DNA of 64,000 nucleotides from positions 186,001 through 250,000 of the forward strand of contig NZ_JASHJC010000005.1 in the NCBI RefSeq assembly GCF_030733385.1. The letters run 5' to 3'. This stretch comes from Roseovarius sp. MMSF_3359 (GTDB lineage: Bacteria; Pseudomonadota; Alphaproteobacteria; Rhodobacterales; Rhodobacteraceae). A program made the position numbers and the translations under genes. This document shows, piece by piece, positions 9,504-18,046 of the stretch (the first letter of the stretch is position 1; every line of letters starts with the position of its first letter). The notes beneath the pieces are model-generated. The model did not search any database. It was not told the DNA's origin and saw only the letters and a program-made list of their open reading frames with translations.

Positions 9504-10763
9504 TCAGGCGACAAGCCGTTGCCCGTTCTGATCGCGAATCGTTGCGGTGACGATCTGCCCTTCTGCCTGATCCGAGGTGAAATCCACCTCGGTGAATTGC
9601 TCGGTCCGGCCCATGCGCGGATTTTCCATCAGAACCTGGTGACGCTGACCGATCTGGCCCCGAAGATGGGTATCGACCTGCCGCGCGCCCGCGGCCCGCA
9701 AGCGTGCCGCACGGTCCTTGATCGCAGTGCCGTCGACCTGCGGCATCCGCGCGGCAGGTGTGCCCGGACGCGGCGAATAGGGAAAAACATGCAGCCAGGT
9801 CAGGTCACATTCCTTGACCAGCCGGAGCGAGTTTTCGAACTGCGCCTCCGTCTCGGTCGGGAAACCCGCGATGATATCCGCCCCAAAGGTCATCTCCGGG
9901 CGCAGGCGGCGTGCCTCCTCGGCAAACCGGATGGCATCGTCGCGCAGGTGGCGCCGTTTCATCCGCTTGAGGATCAGGTCATCGCCATGTTGCAGGCTCA
10001 GATGCAGATGCGGCATCAGCCGGGGTTCGGTCGCAATGGCCTGCATCAGGTTTTCGTCCACCTCGATCGAATCGATGGAAGAAATGCGCAGCCGTGGCAG
10101 GTCGGGGACCAGCTTGAGAATACGCATCACCAGATCACCCAGCTTCGGCCCCGCTGGCAGGTCAGCGCCCCAGCTCGTCAGGTCCACCCCGGTCAGCACA
10201 ACCTCGTTATACCCACGATCCACAAGCCGCTTGATCTGATCGACAACAACACCGGCGGGAACCGAGCGCGAATTCCCGCGGCCATAGGGGATGATGCAGA
10301 AGGTGCAGCGGTGATCGCAGCCATTTTGAACCTGCACATAGGCCCGCGACCGGGTGCCGAACCCGTCAATCAGATGCCCGGCAGTCTCTGTCACCGACAT
10401 GATGTCATCGACCTGCACCGCCTCGGTCTCGCCGATGAAATCCGCGGCCAGCCCTTTCCAGGTGTCAGGCTGCATTTTTTCTGTGTTGCCGATGACCGCA
10501 TCGACCTCGGACATGGCGGTGAAGGTCTCGGGCTCCGTCTGCGCCGCACACCCGGTCACGATCAGCCGCGCGTCGGGGTTTTGGCGGCGGAGCTTGCGGA
10601 TTTCCTGCCGCGCCTTGCGGACTGCTTCCGAGGTCACGGCGCAGGTGTTGACGATCACCGCGTTTTCCAGACCGGCAGCGTCGGACAACTCCTTCATCGC
10701 CTCGGTCTCATAGGCGTTCAAGCGGCATCCCAGTGTGGTAAAGACCGGCGCGCTTGCCATCAT
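9504..10763 (-). CDS. mtaB: tRNA threonylcarbamoyladenosine methylthiotransferase
   Basis: 419 residues from ATG 10763, whose ATGA overlaps the dapF stop; a longer upstream frame lies inside dapF and is unlikely. Three domains are visible: the N-terminal UPF0004 domain with its cluster cysteines (TLGCRLNAYE, VNTCAVT, VTGCAAQ), the radical-SAM domain with CDHRCTFCIIPYGRG binding a 4Fe-4S cluster, and a short C-terminal TRAM domain. The enzyme converts t6A37 to ms2t6A37 in ANN-decoding tRNAs. The GRGNSRS after the third Cys and FPYSPRPGTPA are typical of MtaB rather than MiaB or RimO. tsaD, which acts earlier in t6A formation, is at 62 kb. Confidence 0.93.
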   Translation of the reverse strand: MMASAPVFTTLGCRLNAYETEAMKELSDAAGLENAVIVNTCAVTSEAVRKARQEIRKLRRQNPDARLIVTGCAAQTEPETFTAMSEVDAVIGNTEKMQPDTWKGLAADFIGETEAVQVDDIMSVTETAGHLIDGFGTRSRAYVQVQNGCDHRCTFCIIPYGRGNSRSVPAGVVVDQIKRLVDRGYNEVVLTGVDLTSWGADLPAGPKLGDLVMRILKLVPDLPRLRISSIDSIEVDENLMQAIATEPRLMPHLHLSLQHGDDLILKRMKRRHLRDDAIRFAEEARRLRPEMTFGADIIAGFPTETEAQFENSLRLVKECDLTWLHVFPYSPRPGTPAARMPQVDGTAIKDRAARLRAAGARQVDTHLRGQIGQRHQVLMENPRMGRTEQFTEVDFTSDQAEGQIVTATIRDQNGQRLVA

Positions 10764-11590
10764 ACCGCCCCAAGGAAACCGGCGGTCAGAACACCGTCGC
10801 AAACATGGGTCGTGGGCCCGGTCATCCAGACGCCGTCATCGCGCCAGTCGACATCAAGACGACCGCCATCAAGGTCGATGCGCACCGCGGGGCCGGTCAA
10901 CCCCTTGCGCGCTGCCGCCACCGCCGTCGCACAGGAAGACGACCCCGATGCCAGGGTGATGCCGACGCCACGCTCCCAGACACGCATGCGGATATGGTCA
11001 GGCCCAATGACACTGGCGACCTGCACATTGGTGCGTTGCGGATAGAGCGCATGGGTCTCGTATCGCGGCCCGAATTGTTCCAGCGGGATCGCCTCGGCAT
11101 CCTCGACGAAAAACGTGCAATGCGGGTTGCCCATGCCGGTCGCCGTCGGGTGTCCCTCTATGGGCAGTTCCAGCGTATCCATCTCTTCCAACAGGGGAAT
11201 TTCGGACCAGTCGAGCTGCGGTAAACCCATATTGACCGAGGTCAGCCCGCCGCCCGCGTCCCGGGCAAACAGGTCGCCGCGCGCCGTCGTCAGGCGCAGG
11301 CTATCGCGCCCGCCTTCATCCATCAGATAGCGCGCGATGCAGCGGGTCGCATTGCCGCAAGCATCCGACGTGGTGCCGTCGGCGTTGTAGAAGGTCAGAT
11401 GTGCGTCCGCCGCACCCTCTTCGATGATGGCCAACTGATCGAATCCGATCCCGAACCGTCGGTCACCAATCGCAATCGCCATGGCGGGCGTCACGTCGAT
11501 CCGCCGCGCGCGCCCATCCAGCACGACAAAATCGTTTCCCAGCCCATGCATCTTCATAAAGGGCAACGTGTTATCGCTGTCAGCGGCCAT
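10760..11590 (-). CDS. dapF: Diaminopimelate epimerase
   Basis: 276 residues from ATG 11590 (MAADSDNTLPF). The family start KMHGLGNDFVVLD follows directly. Both catalytic cysteines are present: the first in SDACGNATRC and the second in LASGSSSCATAVAA. The pseudosymmetric two-domain fold converts LL- to meso-diaminopimelate for lysine and peptidoglycan synthesis, without cofactors. It is the first gene of a dapF-mtaB-GST unit, with a 4-base overlap to mtaB. Confidence 0.96.
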   Translation of the reverse strand: MAADSDNTLPFMKMHGLGNDFVVLDGRARRIDVTPAMAIAIGDRRFGIGFDQLAIIEEGAADAHLTFYNADGTTSDACGNATRCIARYLMDEGGRDSLRLTTARGDLFARDAGGGLTSVNMGLPQLDWSEIPLLEEMDTLELPIEGHPTATGMGNPHCTFFVEDAEAIPLEQFGPRYETHALYPQRTNVQVASVIGPDHIRMRVWERGVGITLASGSSSCATAVAAARKGLTGPAVRIDLDGGRLDVDWRDDGVWMTGPTTHVCDGVLTAGFLGAV

Positions 11591-11658
11591 CGAGGCGCAT
11601 ATAAACCCGGCGAATTGATGAATCCAGCACAACAGTCGATTTACTTGGATTTTCGGGC

Positions 11659-11687
11659 TTGACCCCCGGGTCGCGTCTTTCTAGATA
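11659..11687 (+). promoter_or_regulatory. Sigma-70 type promoter of the tRNA-Lys gene
   Basis: TTGACC (11659-11664) and TAGATA (11682-11687) are separated by exactly 17 bases. The mature tRNA begins 11 bases after the -10 box. Position and spacing fit a housekeeping promoter. Confidence 0.6.
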
Positions 11688-11698
11688 GGCCGCCTAGT

Positions 11699-11774
11699 GG
11701 GCCGTTAGCTCAGTTGGTAGAGCAACTGACTTTTAATCAGTGGGTCGCAGGTTCGAATCCTGCACGGCTCACCA
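11699..11774 (+). tRNA. tRNA-Lys (anticodon TTT)
   Basis: The 76-base cloverleaf folds fully. The acceptor stem is GGGCCGT with ACGGCTC, the D arm GCTCAGTTGGTAGAGC, the anticodon arm CTGACTTTTAATCAG with UUU in the loop, and the T arm GCAGGTTCGAATCCTGC. A discriminator A and an encoded CCA end follow. The region after this tRNA is accessory in character, but no duplicated 3' end (att-like repeat) was seen in the window. Confidence 0.97.
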
Positions 11775-11898
11775 CTACAAAATATTGTCATTAGCGCATA
11801 AGCGTGCAATTGCCGCGTTTAGCGGTAGATGTCACCGCAAAGCAGCGTGATCGTTTTGGGCAGATTTCATAGCAAGCGGGCTCAGTTTTTAGCTTTTG

Positions 11899-12281
11899 TC
11901 AGACAGTTTGCCCGAATCCAAGATAGCTTGCAGGCACGTTATCTTTGAGCCAAACAACATTGTCTGCACAGAAGAATTCGAAGCCATCGTCGAACATTCG
12001 CTTAGCTTCGATACGTAATGCAACTGGCTTGCCGTGCCGCTGGCCAACGCGCTCGGCGGTTTGGCTACGGCTTCTCCATTAAATGCCAGAGATGCGAAAC
12101 GGGGCTGAATGTCGCCGACAGTGAAGCGGAACCGCTTTTGCATTCCGCTGTTCGGATCGAAAGCGACGTCTAGAATTCTCTCCCGAAGTGGTCGTGTCAT
12201 CCTATTTATGAAGGAAGAAGCACGATTGCTCGAAGCCAGGTTGAGGCGGATGTCTTTCAGATAGAAGTCGTCGTTTAGCAT
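11899..12281 (-). pseudogene. Remnant of RNA 2'-phosphotransferase (kptA) behind an unrelated open frame
   Basis: A 130-codon frame (12281 down to 11889) reads through here, but its second half looks like noise. In another frame on the same strand, 11899-12063 encodes 54 residues that match the C-terminal catalytic half of KptA/Tpt1: TAERVGQRHGKPV, then LRIEAKRMFDDG, and NVVWLKDNVPASYL. These align with the ARKVGARHGSPV...ENGVWLT of E. coli KptA. A TAA stop precedes this segment in its own frame and no KptA N-terminal part is found upstream, so it is a decayed fragment. The first ~70 residues of the long frame are not recognised. The 12282-12424 stretch to the next gene shows nothing. Confidence 0.6.
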
Positions 12282-12424
12282 CGCGGCAAGTGAACTCTAT
12301 GACAACCGTTGAACCGTAGTTCGTGAAACTCCGCAAAGTCCCGCTTAGTTGTCTATGGAATCCATGCAGCTAAGGTTCGAAACGAGTCCAACATACTCAT
12401 TTGTCAGATTCCAGCGAATGGCCG

Positions 12425-13381
12425 CTATTGGAGGTCGCTATCCGCCGGAACCGGCATCGTCGCGGGCTTGTGAACGACCATGCCGATCATGACGAGGACC
12501 ACGCCAAGGACATCAACTGCGCTTGGAATCTGGCGCAGGACGATGACGCCGATGATCGTGGCGGCCGCAGGAAGGAGAGCGAGCAGGAACGCGAAGCCGG
12601 CGCGTGGCAGACGGGCCATCGCGAGCTGATCGCAGACATAGGGAATCACGGAGGAACAGATGCCGACGCCGATTCCGGCCAGCACCAGAAAAGGCGCGCT
12701 GAAGGCTTCGAGAGCTTGTAGGAACCCGATGGGCATCACGAAGATGAATGCCGCTGTCATGGCAGTGCCAAGACGTTCGACACCGCCAGAAGCGCCACCT
12801 TCGGAAATCTTGTGGCCGAGGATGATGTAGAAGACAAAGAGCGACCCGTTCAGCACGGCCCAGAGCAGGCCAAGTAGGTCGGATGTGAGATCAGGACCTT
12901 CCGCCGCCAGTAGCGACGGCACATCGATCAAAAGGGCCACACCAATTATGGCGAAGGCGAAGGCCAGATAGTTGCGCCCCGTGCGGAGACCCCAGAGGGC
13001 GATTCCGATGGTGCCGACGAATTCGATGGCAGCAACGAGTGATATCGGAAGCCGATCGAGGGCCAGGTAGAAAGAGCAGTTCATCACGGCGAGACAGCCT
13101 CCGAGCGCAAGAAGAAGCAGGCGCTCGCGGGGCGAAGATTTCTTGAAAGTGCGCCAGGGTTTCGTGATCGGTGCGAGGACCAGCGCGGCCGAAGCGATGC
13201 GGAACCAGGCAACGCCAAGCACACCTACGACTGGGAAAAGCAGAACCGCGAAAGCCGGGCCGAGATAGTGGAACACGGCGGAAACGCCGAACCACGCGTG
13301 AGGGGGAACGGCCTGAGACATTCGCGACATTGCTCCGTAGGCGTTGGCGATGGCGGGATTTGCGGGAGCTTGATCTGTCAT
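12425..13381 (-). CDS. EamA/RhtA-type drug/metabolite transporter
   Basis: 318 residues from ATG 13381 (MTDQAPANPA). The protein consists almost entirely of about ten hydrophobic helices in two EamA halves, as in RhtA-like threonine/homoserine exporters. Recognisable stretches are GVAWFRIASAALVLAP, CSFYLALDRLPISLVAAIEFVGTIGIAL and the second half beginning FVFYIILGHKISEGG. It is an inner-membrane exporter of small metabolites, most likely amino acids. It diverges from an Lrp/AsnC regulator 47 bp away, the usual pairing of an amino-acid exporter with its regulator. Confidence 0.88.
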   Translation of the reverse strand: MTDQAPANPAIANAYGAMSRMSQAVPPHAWFGVSAVFHYLGPAFAVLLFPVVGVLGVAWFRIASAALVLAPITKPWRTFKKSSPRERLLLLALGGCLAVMNCSFYLALDRLPISLVAAIEFVGTIGIALWGLRTGRNYLAFAFAIIGVALLIDVPSLLAAEGPDLTSDLLGLLWAVLNGSLFVFYIILGHKISEGGASGGVERLGTAMTAAFIFVMPIGFLQALEAFSAPFLVLAGIGVGICSSVIPYVCDQLAMARLPRAGFAFLLALLPAAATIIGVIVLRQIPSAVDVLGVVLVMIGMVVHKPATMPVPADSDLQ

Positions 13382-13428
13382 GCATCCATAATGCAAGGTG
13401 GAGATAGATCGAGACATGGAGATTAACG

Positions 13429-13932
13429 ATGTCATTTGCTGAATTAGATGCAAGAAAGAAGGAAAGAGGGTCTGATGGCCTTCGATCCGAAGAAACGGGC
13501 CTTGACAGCGTCGACGCCGCGATTCTTCGCGAGCTTTGTGCGGATGCCCGTATTCCCCGTGCAGAGCTGTCTCGTCGTGTTGGTCTGTCTGCCCCGAGCG
13601 TGGCGGATCGTGTGCGGCGCCTTGAGGATGTAGGCGTCATAACCGGATACGGCGCTCGCATCGACCCGGCCCGTCTTGGCTATGGCGTGACGATCCTGAT
13701 CCGTGCGCGCCCGGTGCCGGGTGAGATGAAGAATATGATAGAGGCGATCCAGGAGACGCCTCAGATCGTGACTTGCGACCGCGTTTCTGGTGAGGATTGC
13801 TTCGTGGCCCGCGCGCATGTCCGCGACGTGGCCGAGATGGAGGCCGTGATCGACCGGATCGTGCCGTTCGGTGCAACCAATTCGTCTATCGTTCAATCGT
13901 CACCAATCGAAGAACGGCTGATCGAACTATAG
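13429..13932 (+). CDS. Lrp/AsnC-family transcriptional regulator
   Basis: 167 residues. The N-terminal winged helix-turn-helix is LDSVDAAILRELCADARIPRAELSRRVGLSAPSVADRVRRLEDVGVITGYGA, close to the Lrp consensus. The C-terminal RAM (amino-acid-binding) domain follows with VTCDRVSGEDCFVARAHVRD. A ~25-residue N-terminal extension precedes the HTH. The 47-bp gap to the divergent exporter implies that it regulates the exporter and itself from a shared operator region, responding to an amino acid. Confidence 0.92.
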   Translation: MSFAELDARKKERGSDGLRSEETGLDSVDAAILRELCADARIPRAELSRRVGLSAPSVADRVRRLEDVGVITGYGARIDPARLGYGVTILIRARPVPGEMKNMIEAIQETPQIVTCDRVSGEDCFVARAHVRDVAEMEAVIDRIVPFGATNSSIVQSSPIEERLIEL

Positions 13933-14275
13933 GGTCGTGCGAGCGGAAACGGACACTGATCCGATGGCCGCTTAGTCTGCGGTTCAGACAAGTACCGCCA
14001 CCAAGACTGAGCAGGTGCGGCGAATGAACGCAATGTAGGCTGCGAACGCAGCACCTTGAAGGTGCGGCGAACGTCCGGATTGGGTCGTTCACACAGACTG
14101 TAGAAACTACAAATTATCGAATTCTCACGTTGCGGAATCTGCTGTGCTACCGACTTTGTTATACTGCAAGAGCGAAGTTTTTTTTGTGCACGATAAACGT
14201 GTCTGCAAGTAGTAGGATTCAGCAGTCGGAGATAAGAGCGTCAACCCTGTTGCCATTTTGCTGAGGCCTGAACTG
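13933..14275. other. Intergenic region without a gene
   Basis: About 340 bp between convergent genes. It is AT-richer toward 14.1-14.2 kb. It holds a near-perfect short palindrome GCACCTTGAAGGTGC (14051-14065) and degenerate stretches of the type TGCGGCGAACGTCCG; no convincing ORF, terminator or RNA is seen. Confidence 0.5.
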
Positions 14276-16588
14276 CTACGTCCCGACCATTGATGCAAGC
14301 TCAGCATTCATGGCTTCTAGCAGTTGATCCGCATTTTCGGACGAGAACACCAAGGGCGGACGAATCTTGATGACATTGTCGAAAGCGCCATTCACAGACA
14401 ACAGAAAGCCCCGACTTCGCAGACCGTCCACGAGCGCGTGCGCGGATTTGCTCGCAGGCGCTCGCGTGTTGCCGTTCTCGACGAGATCGACACCAAGAAA
14501 CAGCCCCTTGCCACGGATGTCACCAATGCAATCATAACTTACGCTCAATCTGCGCAAACCCGATATCAGTCGGTCGCCCGTACTGTTGACACTGGTTAGA
14601 ATTTTCTCCTGCTCGACGATATCAAGCACGGCATTGCCGACGGCTGCTGCAACAGGACTGCCTGCGAATGTGTTGAAATACGCAGCTCTGGCGGCGAATT
14701 CATCCATGATGTCGCGTTTTGCGGCGACGACGGCGATGGGAAAACCGTTGCCCATGGGTTTTCCCATCGTGACGATATCCGGCACCACTCCGGAATCCTG
14801 AAATCCCCAAAAGTTCTCGCCCAGTCTGCACAGTCCTGATTGGACCTCATCGACAACCACCAGCCCCCCGGCACCTCTGACCCTTTTGAACAGCTTGCGC
14901 AGATAGTCGGGAGGGGCACAGAAAATCCCTGGATTGTCGAAAATGGCATCAATCATCACCATCGCTAGTCCGTGCGGGGATTGCACCATATCTTCTATGG
15001 CGCCGTCTGCCAGCGCTGCGAACTTTTCCCCGATGTCTGTTTCGTCAGGGCCGACCTGACCGCGATACGTATCGGGTAGCGGGATCGTGGCCACGTGCGA
15101 TGGGTAGTTGGCACGATCCGCCGCGTTCAGCGAAAGGTCGGCCACGGCTATCGTATTGCCATGATACGCGCCCTCGGACACGAGCACACCCTGTTTGCCA
15201 GTGACGGTTCGGGCAATCCGATACGCGAGGTCGTTGGCTTCCGATCCCGTGCATACGAACATGCAGGTATCGATTTCATCGGGAAGCGTGGCTGAAATCC
15301 GCTCGGCATAACGGACCACTTCGTCATGCAAATACCGTGTGTGGGTGTTCAGTGTGCCAACTTGCTGGTTCAGGGCGTCGAGGACATACGGGTTACAATG
15401 CCCTACGGATGGGACATTGTTGTAGCAATCCAGATATTTCCGACCCTCCCCGTCATACAGATAAACACCCTTACCTCTGACGACATGAATGGGTTCCTTG
15501 TAGTGCAGCTTGTAAGTTGGGCTCATCACTCTTTGCCGACGGCCCAGCAAACGCTCAGCGGCTTCAGGGACCGCGCCGGTGTGGAGCTTGTTGACATGAA
15601 GTGACAGTGATGCCAGCAGGCCAGATTTAGAGGCGTCAAGCACGTCCTTTTGACGCTGCGAGGCTGGAAGCAAAGCGTATTTGCAAGTACCAAGTCCGAC
15701 GCTCAGTAGACCGCGCAGGATTGCGGCATCAAGCAAAAGCTCTTTCTCTTCTGGCCACAGCGGAAACGTGTCGTTAAATCCGCTTTCGAGCGCAGAGAGG
15801 ATCGCGCCGGGGTTGTCAGGGTGGCGCTCGATCATGCTTGCGACAGAAACAGCCAATTCCTGAAGCAGTGGTGCAAAAATCGCGTCTCCAAAATCGATCA
15901 GGCCACTGATTTTGCCACCAGTCCCGGTCAGGATGTTGCCCGGATGCACATCATTGTGAATGACCTGGGCGCGTAAGCCCTGCAGCGCAGGGAGTGTTTC
16001 GGTCTGCAATCGGTCTAAATGTGGGGCAATCGAAGTTGTTACTTCGGGATCAAGAAATCCTAACAGCTCATCGGAAAAGGCCAGCCCGTTGCACATGTCC
16101 CAAGGCATCGGACGACGGGCGGCAGGGTGGAAAAAGCCTGCCAAAGACCGGCAGATATAGCCCTGAAACCTACCAACATCGATCAGCGTGTTCCGGCCCA
16201 CAGAACCTTTCGTTTCCAGCGGGTCGCCGGCCACGTATGTCACCAAACGCATCGCATGCTGAACGCCATTGTCAAAAACATGATCGCAATACAGCGCGCC
16301 GTCTTTCGTCCTAATGTTGTTCGGTATCGAGGGGTCAGGTGCCACCTTTTGCAGATGATCAAAAAGCTGCGCCTGAAAATCAATCGCATCGATACTTTCG
16401 GCTTGTCCAGAAATTTTGAGAACAAGCTGTCTGCCGCAATCTGTCTGCACGCGGACATTCTGGTCGCGCTCACCCCGTAGGAGGATAAACTCCCCCTGCA
16501 CGCCATAATATTTGTCCAGAACTTGCGCCGCTTCCGTATCCGAAATCTGCGGAGGGGTAAATTCGCTGAAGATGTCCGAAACGTTCAT
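14276..16588 (-). CDS. Bifunctional APH-type kinase / class III aminotransferase-fold phospho-lyase
   Basis: 770 residues from ATG 16588, preceded by GGGAA; the longer frame to 16747 runs into the divergent gene and lacks a ribosome site. The N-terminal ~330 residues are an aminoglycoside-phosphotransferase-like kinase with the catalytic HNDVHPGN (about residue 210) and metal-binding GLIDFGDA motifs. From about residue 350 to the end there is a class III PLP enzyme: GSEANDLAYR, VVDEVQSGLCRLG and the PLP lysine in GKPMGNGFP (about residue 607). In animals the related partners are separate: hydroxylysine kinase and phospho-hydroxylysine or phosphoethanolamine phospho-lyase. A fused kinase plus phospho-lyase acting on a hydroxylated amine or amino acid is therefore likely. 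A plain transaminase remains possible. Confidence 0.85.
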   Translation of the reverse strand: MNVSDIFSEFTPPQISDTEAAQVLDKYYGVQGEFILLRGERDQNVRVQTDCGRQLVLKISGQAESIDAIDFQAQLFDHLQKVAPDPSIPNNIRTKDGALYCDHVFDNGVQHAMRLVTYVAGDPLETKGSVGRNTLIDVGRFQGYICRSLAGFFHPAARRPMPWDMCNGLAFSDELLGFLDPEVTTSIAPHLDRLQTETLPALQGLRAQVIHNDVHPGNILTGTGGKISGLIDFGDAIFAPLLQELAVSVASMIERHPDNPGAILSALESGFNDTFPLWPEEKELLLDAAILRGLLSVGLGTCKYALLPASQRQKDVLDASKSGLLASLSLHVNKLHTGAVPEAAERLLGRRQRVMSPTYKLHYKEPIHVVRGKGVYLYDGEGRKYLDCYNNVPSVGHCNPYVLDALNQQVGTLNTHTRYLHDEVVRYAERISATLPDEIDTCMFVCTGSEANDLAYRIARTVTGKQGVLVSEGAYHGNTIAVADLSLNAADRANYPSHVATIPLPDTYRGQVGPDETDIGEKFAALADGAIEDMVQSPHGLAMVMIDAIFDNPGIFCAPPDYLRKLFKRVRGAGGLVVVDEVQSGLCRLGENFWGFQDSGVVPDIVTMGKPMGNGFPIAVVAAKRDIMDEFAARAAYFNTFAGSPVAAAVGNAVLDIVEQEKILTSVNSTGDRLISGLRRLSVSYDCIGDIRGKGLFLGVDLVENGNTRAPASKSAHALVDGLRSRGFLLSVNGAFDNVIKIRPPLVFSSENADQLLEAMNAELASMVGT

Positions 16589-16731
16589 TGAGTTTCCCTT
16601 CAGGCGGCACAAGATGACACTGTGCCTTCCCGTATCTATCCTAGACGAGAGACTTGCACCGAAGCCACCACAAGGTAAATGTTTGTTTATTGAACCCGGT
16701 TGCGCGATGCCTTGCCCAGAATGGATAGCCA

Positions 16732-17676
16732 ATGTCAAAAAATTCAACGGATGGTTTCAAGGGACCGATCACAGCCAATTCATTTTCGGGATCCACCACC
16801 TTCTTCCGGCGTCATGCCGGTATGAATTTTGGCGATGCTGATGTGGTTGTTTACGGTCTGCCTTATGATCTGGGGGTCAGCAATCGACCGGGATGTCGCT
16901 TTGGACCTCGTGCCATTCGAGAGGCCTCGCTCCAGCTTGCCTGGGGGGATGTCTGGCCCTGGGGATTTGATCCCTTTGACCGGCTTGCCGTTCTGGATGC
17001 TGGGGATATCGAATACACTTATGCAGTACGTGAGGAGTTTGCGACGGCCGCCCATGATCGTGCCCGCGACGTAGCCGCTGCCGGGGCAATCCCGTTCTCT
17101 TTGGGAGGTGACCACGGGGTCACCTACCACTCGATCAATGGAGTTAGCGAAGTAAACGGGCCGGTCGCACTTGTCCACTTCGATGCCCATACCGATACCA
17201 GCAAGGGACCAGAGGTTCAGCATGGCACGATGTTCCGTATCGCCGATGAAGAGGGAACCATAGTCGCCGACAAATCTATTCAGATCGGCATTCGCACCTC
17301 CTATCTGACGGATGATGCGTATCTGCGCGTTCATGCGCCCGACGTCATGAATGTCCCGGCAGCGGAAACCGCTCAGAAAATCCTGGACCGGGTCGGAGAT
17401 ATGCCGTGCTATCTTTCTTTCGATATCGACTGCCTCGACCCGGCTTATGCACCGGGTACGGGTACGCCAATCCCCGGCGGCATCAGCACCTTACAAGTGC
17501 TCGAGATATTCCGGGCAATGGGCAAGCTTTGCACGAAACAGCAACTGAACATTGTTGGTATCGACATTGTCGAAGTGGCCCCTTGTTACGATCATGCTCA
17601 AACGACCTCTCTTGCTGCAGTTCAAGTTGCACACGAATTGCTGTGCTTGCTGTCCTGTGCGGGATCAGGTCGCTGA
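16732..17676 (+). CDS. Agmatinase-family ureohydrolase
   Basis: 314 residues. The three ureohydrolase metal-binding motifs are intact: LGGDHG, VHFDAHTDT and SFDIDCLDPAYAPGTGTPIPGG, which together hold the binuclear Mn site. The N-terminal DVVVYGLPYDLGVSNRPGCRFGPRAIREAS block is standard for agmatinases and guanidinobutyrases. It hydrolyses a guanidino compound to urea and an amine; agmatine is the default guess, but guanidinobutyrate or guanidinopropionate are also possible. It is divergent from the kinase/aminotransferase fusion with 143 bp between them, which suggests shared control and a common pathway. Confidence 0.88.
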   Translation: MSKNSTDGFKGPITANSFSGSTTFFRRHAGMNFGDADVVVYGLPYDLGVSNRPGCRFGPRAIREASLQLAWGDVWPWGFDPFDRLAVLDAGDIEYTYAVREEFATAAHDRARDVAAAGAIPFSLGGDHGVTYHSINGVSEVNGPVALVHFDAHTDTSKGPEVQHGTMFRIADEEGTIVADKSIQIGIRTSYLTDDAYLRVHAPDVMNVPAAETAQKILDRVGDMPCYLSFDIDCLDPAYAPGTGTPIPGGISTLQVLEIFRAMGKLCTKQQLNIVGIDIVEVAPCYDHAQTTSLAAVQVAHELLCLLSCAGSGR

Positions 17677-18046
17677 CGTCTTGGCCTGACAATTTGAGTT
17701 GAGTGTTCTGTATCCCGCAAGCCCAACACGTAAGCACATTCTCGCGCCGAAAGTGGTGCGGCCCGTCAAACCGGCCATTCGCCGCACGTGCGAAATCTGA
17801 AGACAGAGAAATTCACAGTTCGCGGGACATACCGCAGCCTCCCAGCCCATCTACCAACGGCAAGTATGGGCCGGTTTTTCCAGTAGCATAAATTTCGAAT
17901 ACCGTACGCTTCGCATGGAAGTCGTTGGCTGGCCAGATTGCTAATGCTCAAAAAAAAGACTACTGACTCCGTGCCAGCAAAATAGCCGATGCCATCAAGC
18001 ATTGACCGAAGCCAGCGACAAATCGTCCCAAAAACTGGAGCTGGTA
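17677..18046. other. Intergenic region, putative promoter of the siderophore operon
   Basis: 370 bp with no credible gene. A 6-bp stem GCCCAT/ATGGGC (17845-17850 with 17866-17871) followed by five T residues may be a weak terminator 170 bp after the ureohydrolase gene. The last 150 bp should contain the promoter for the uptake operon; I see no clear iron-responsive operator. Confidence 0.4.

Noticed and set aside
9519..11045. 508-codon plus-strand frame across mtaB and dapF
   Set aside because: Antisense shadow of two clear enzymes with complete catalytic motifs on the other strand.
11699..14275. Integrated element with att sites at tRNA-Lys
   Set aside because: No copy of the tRNA 3' end and no integrase was seen downstream within the window.
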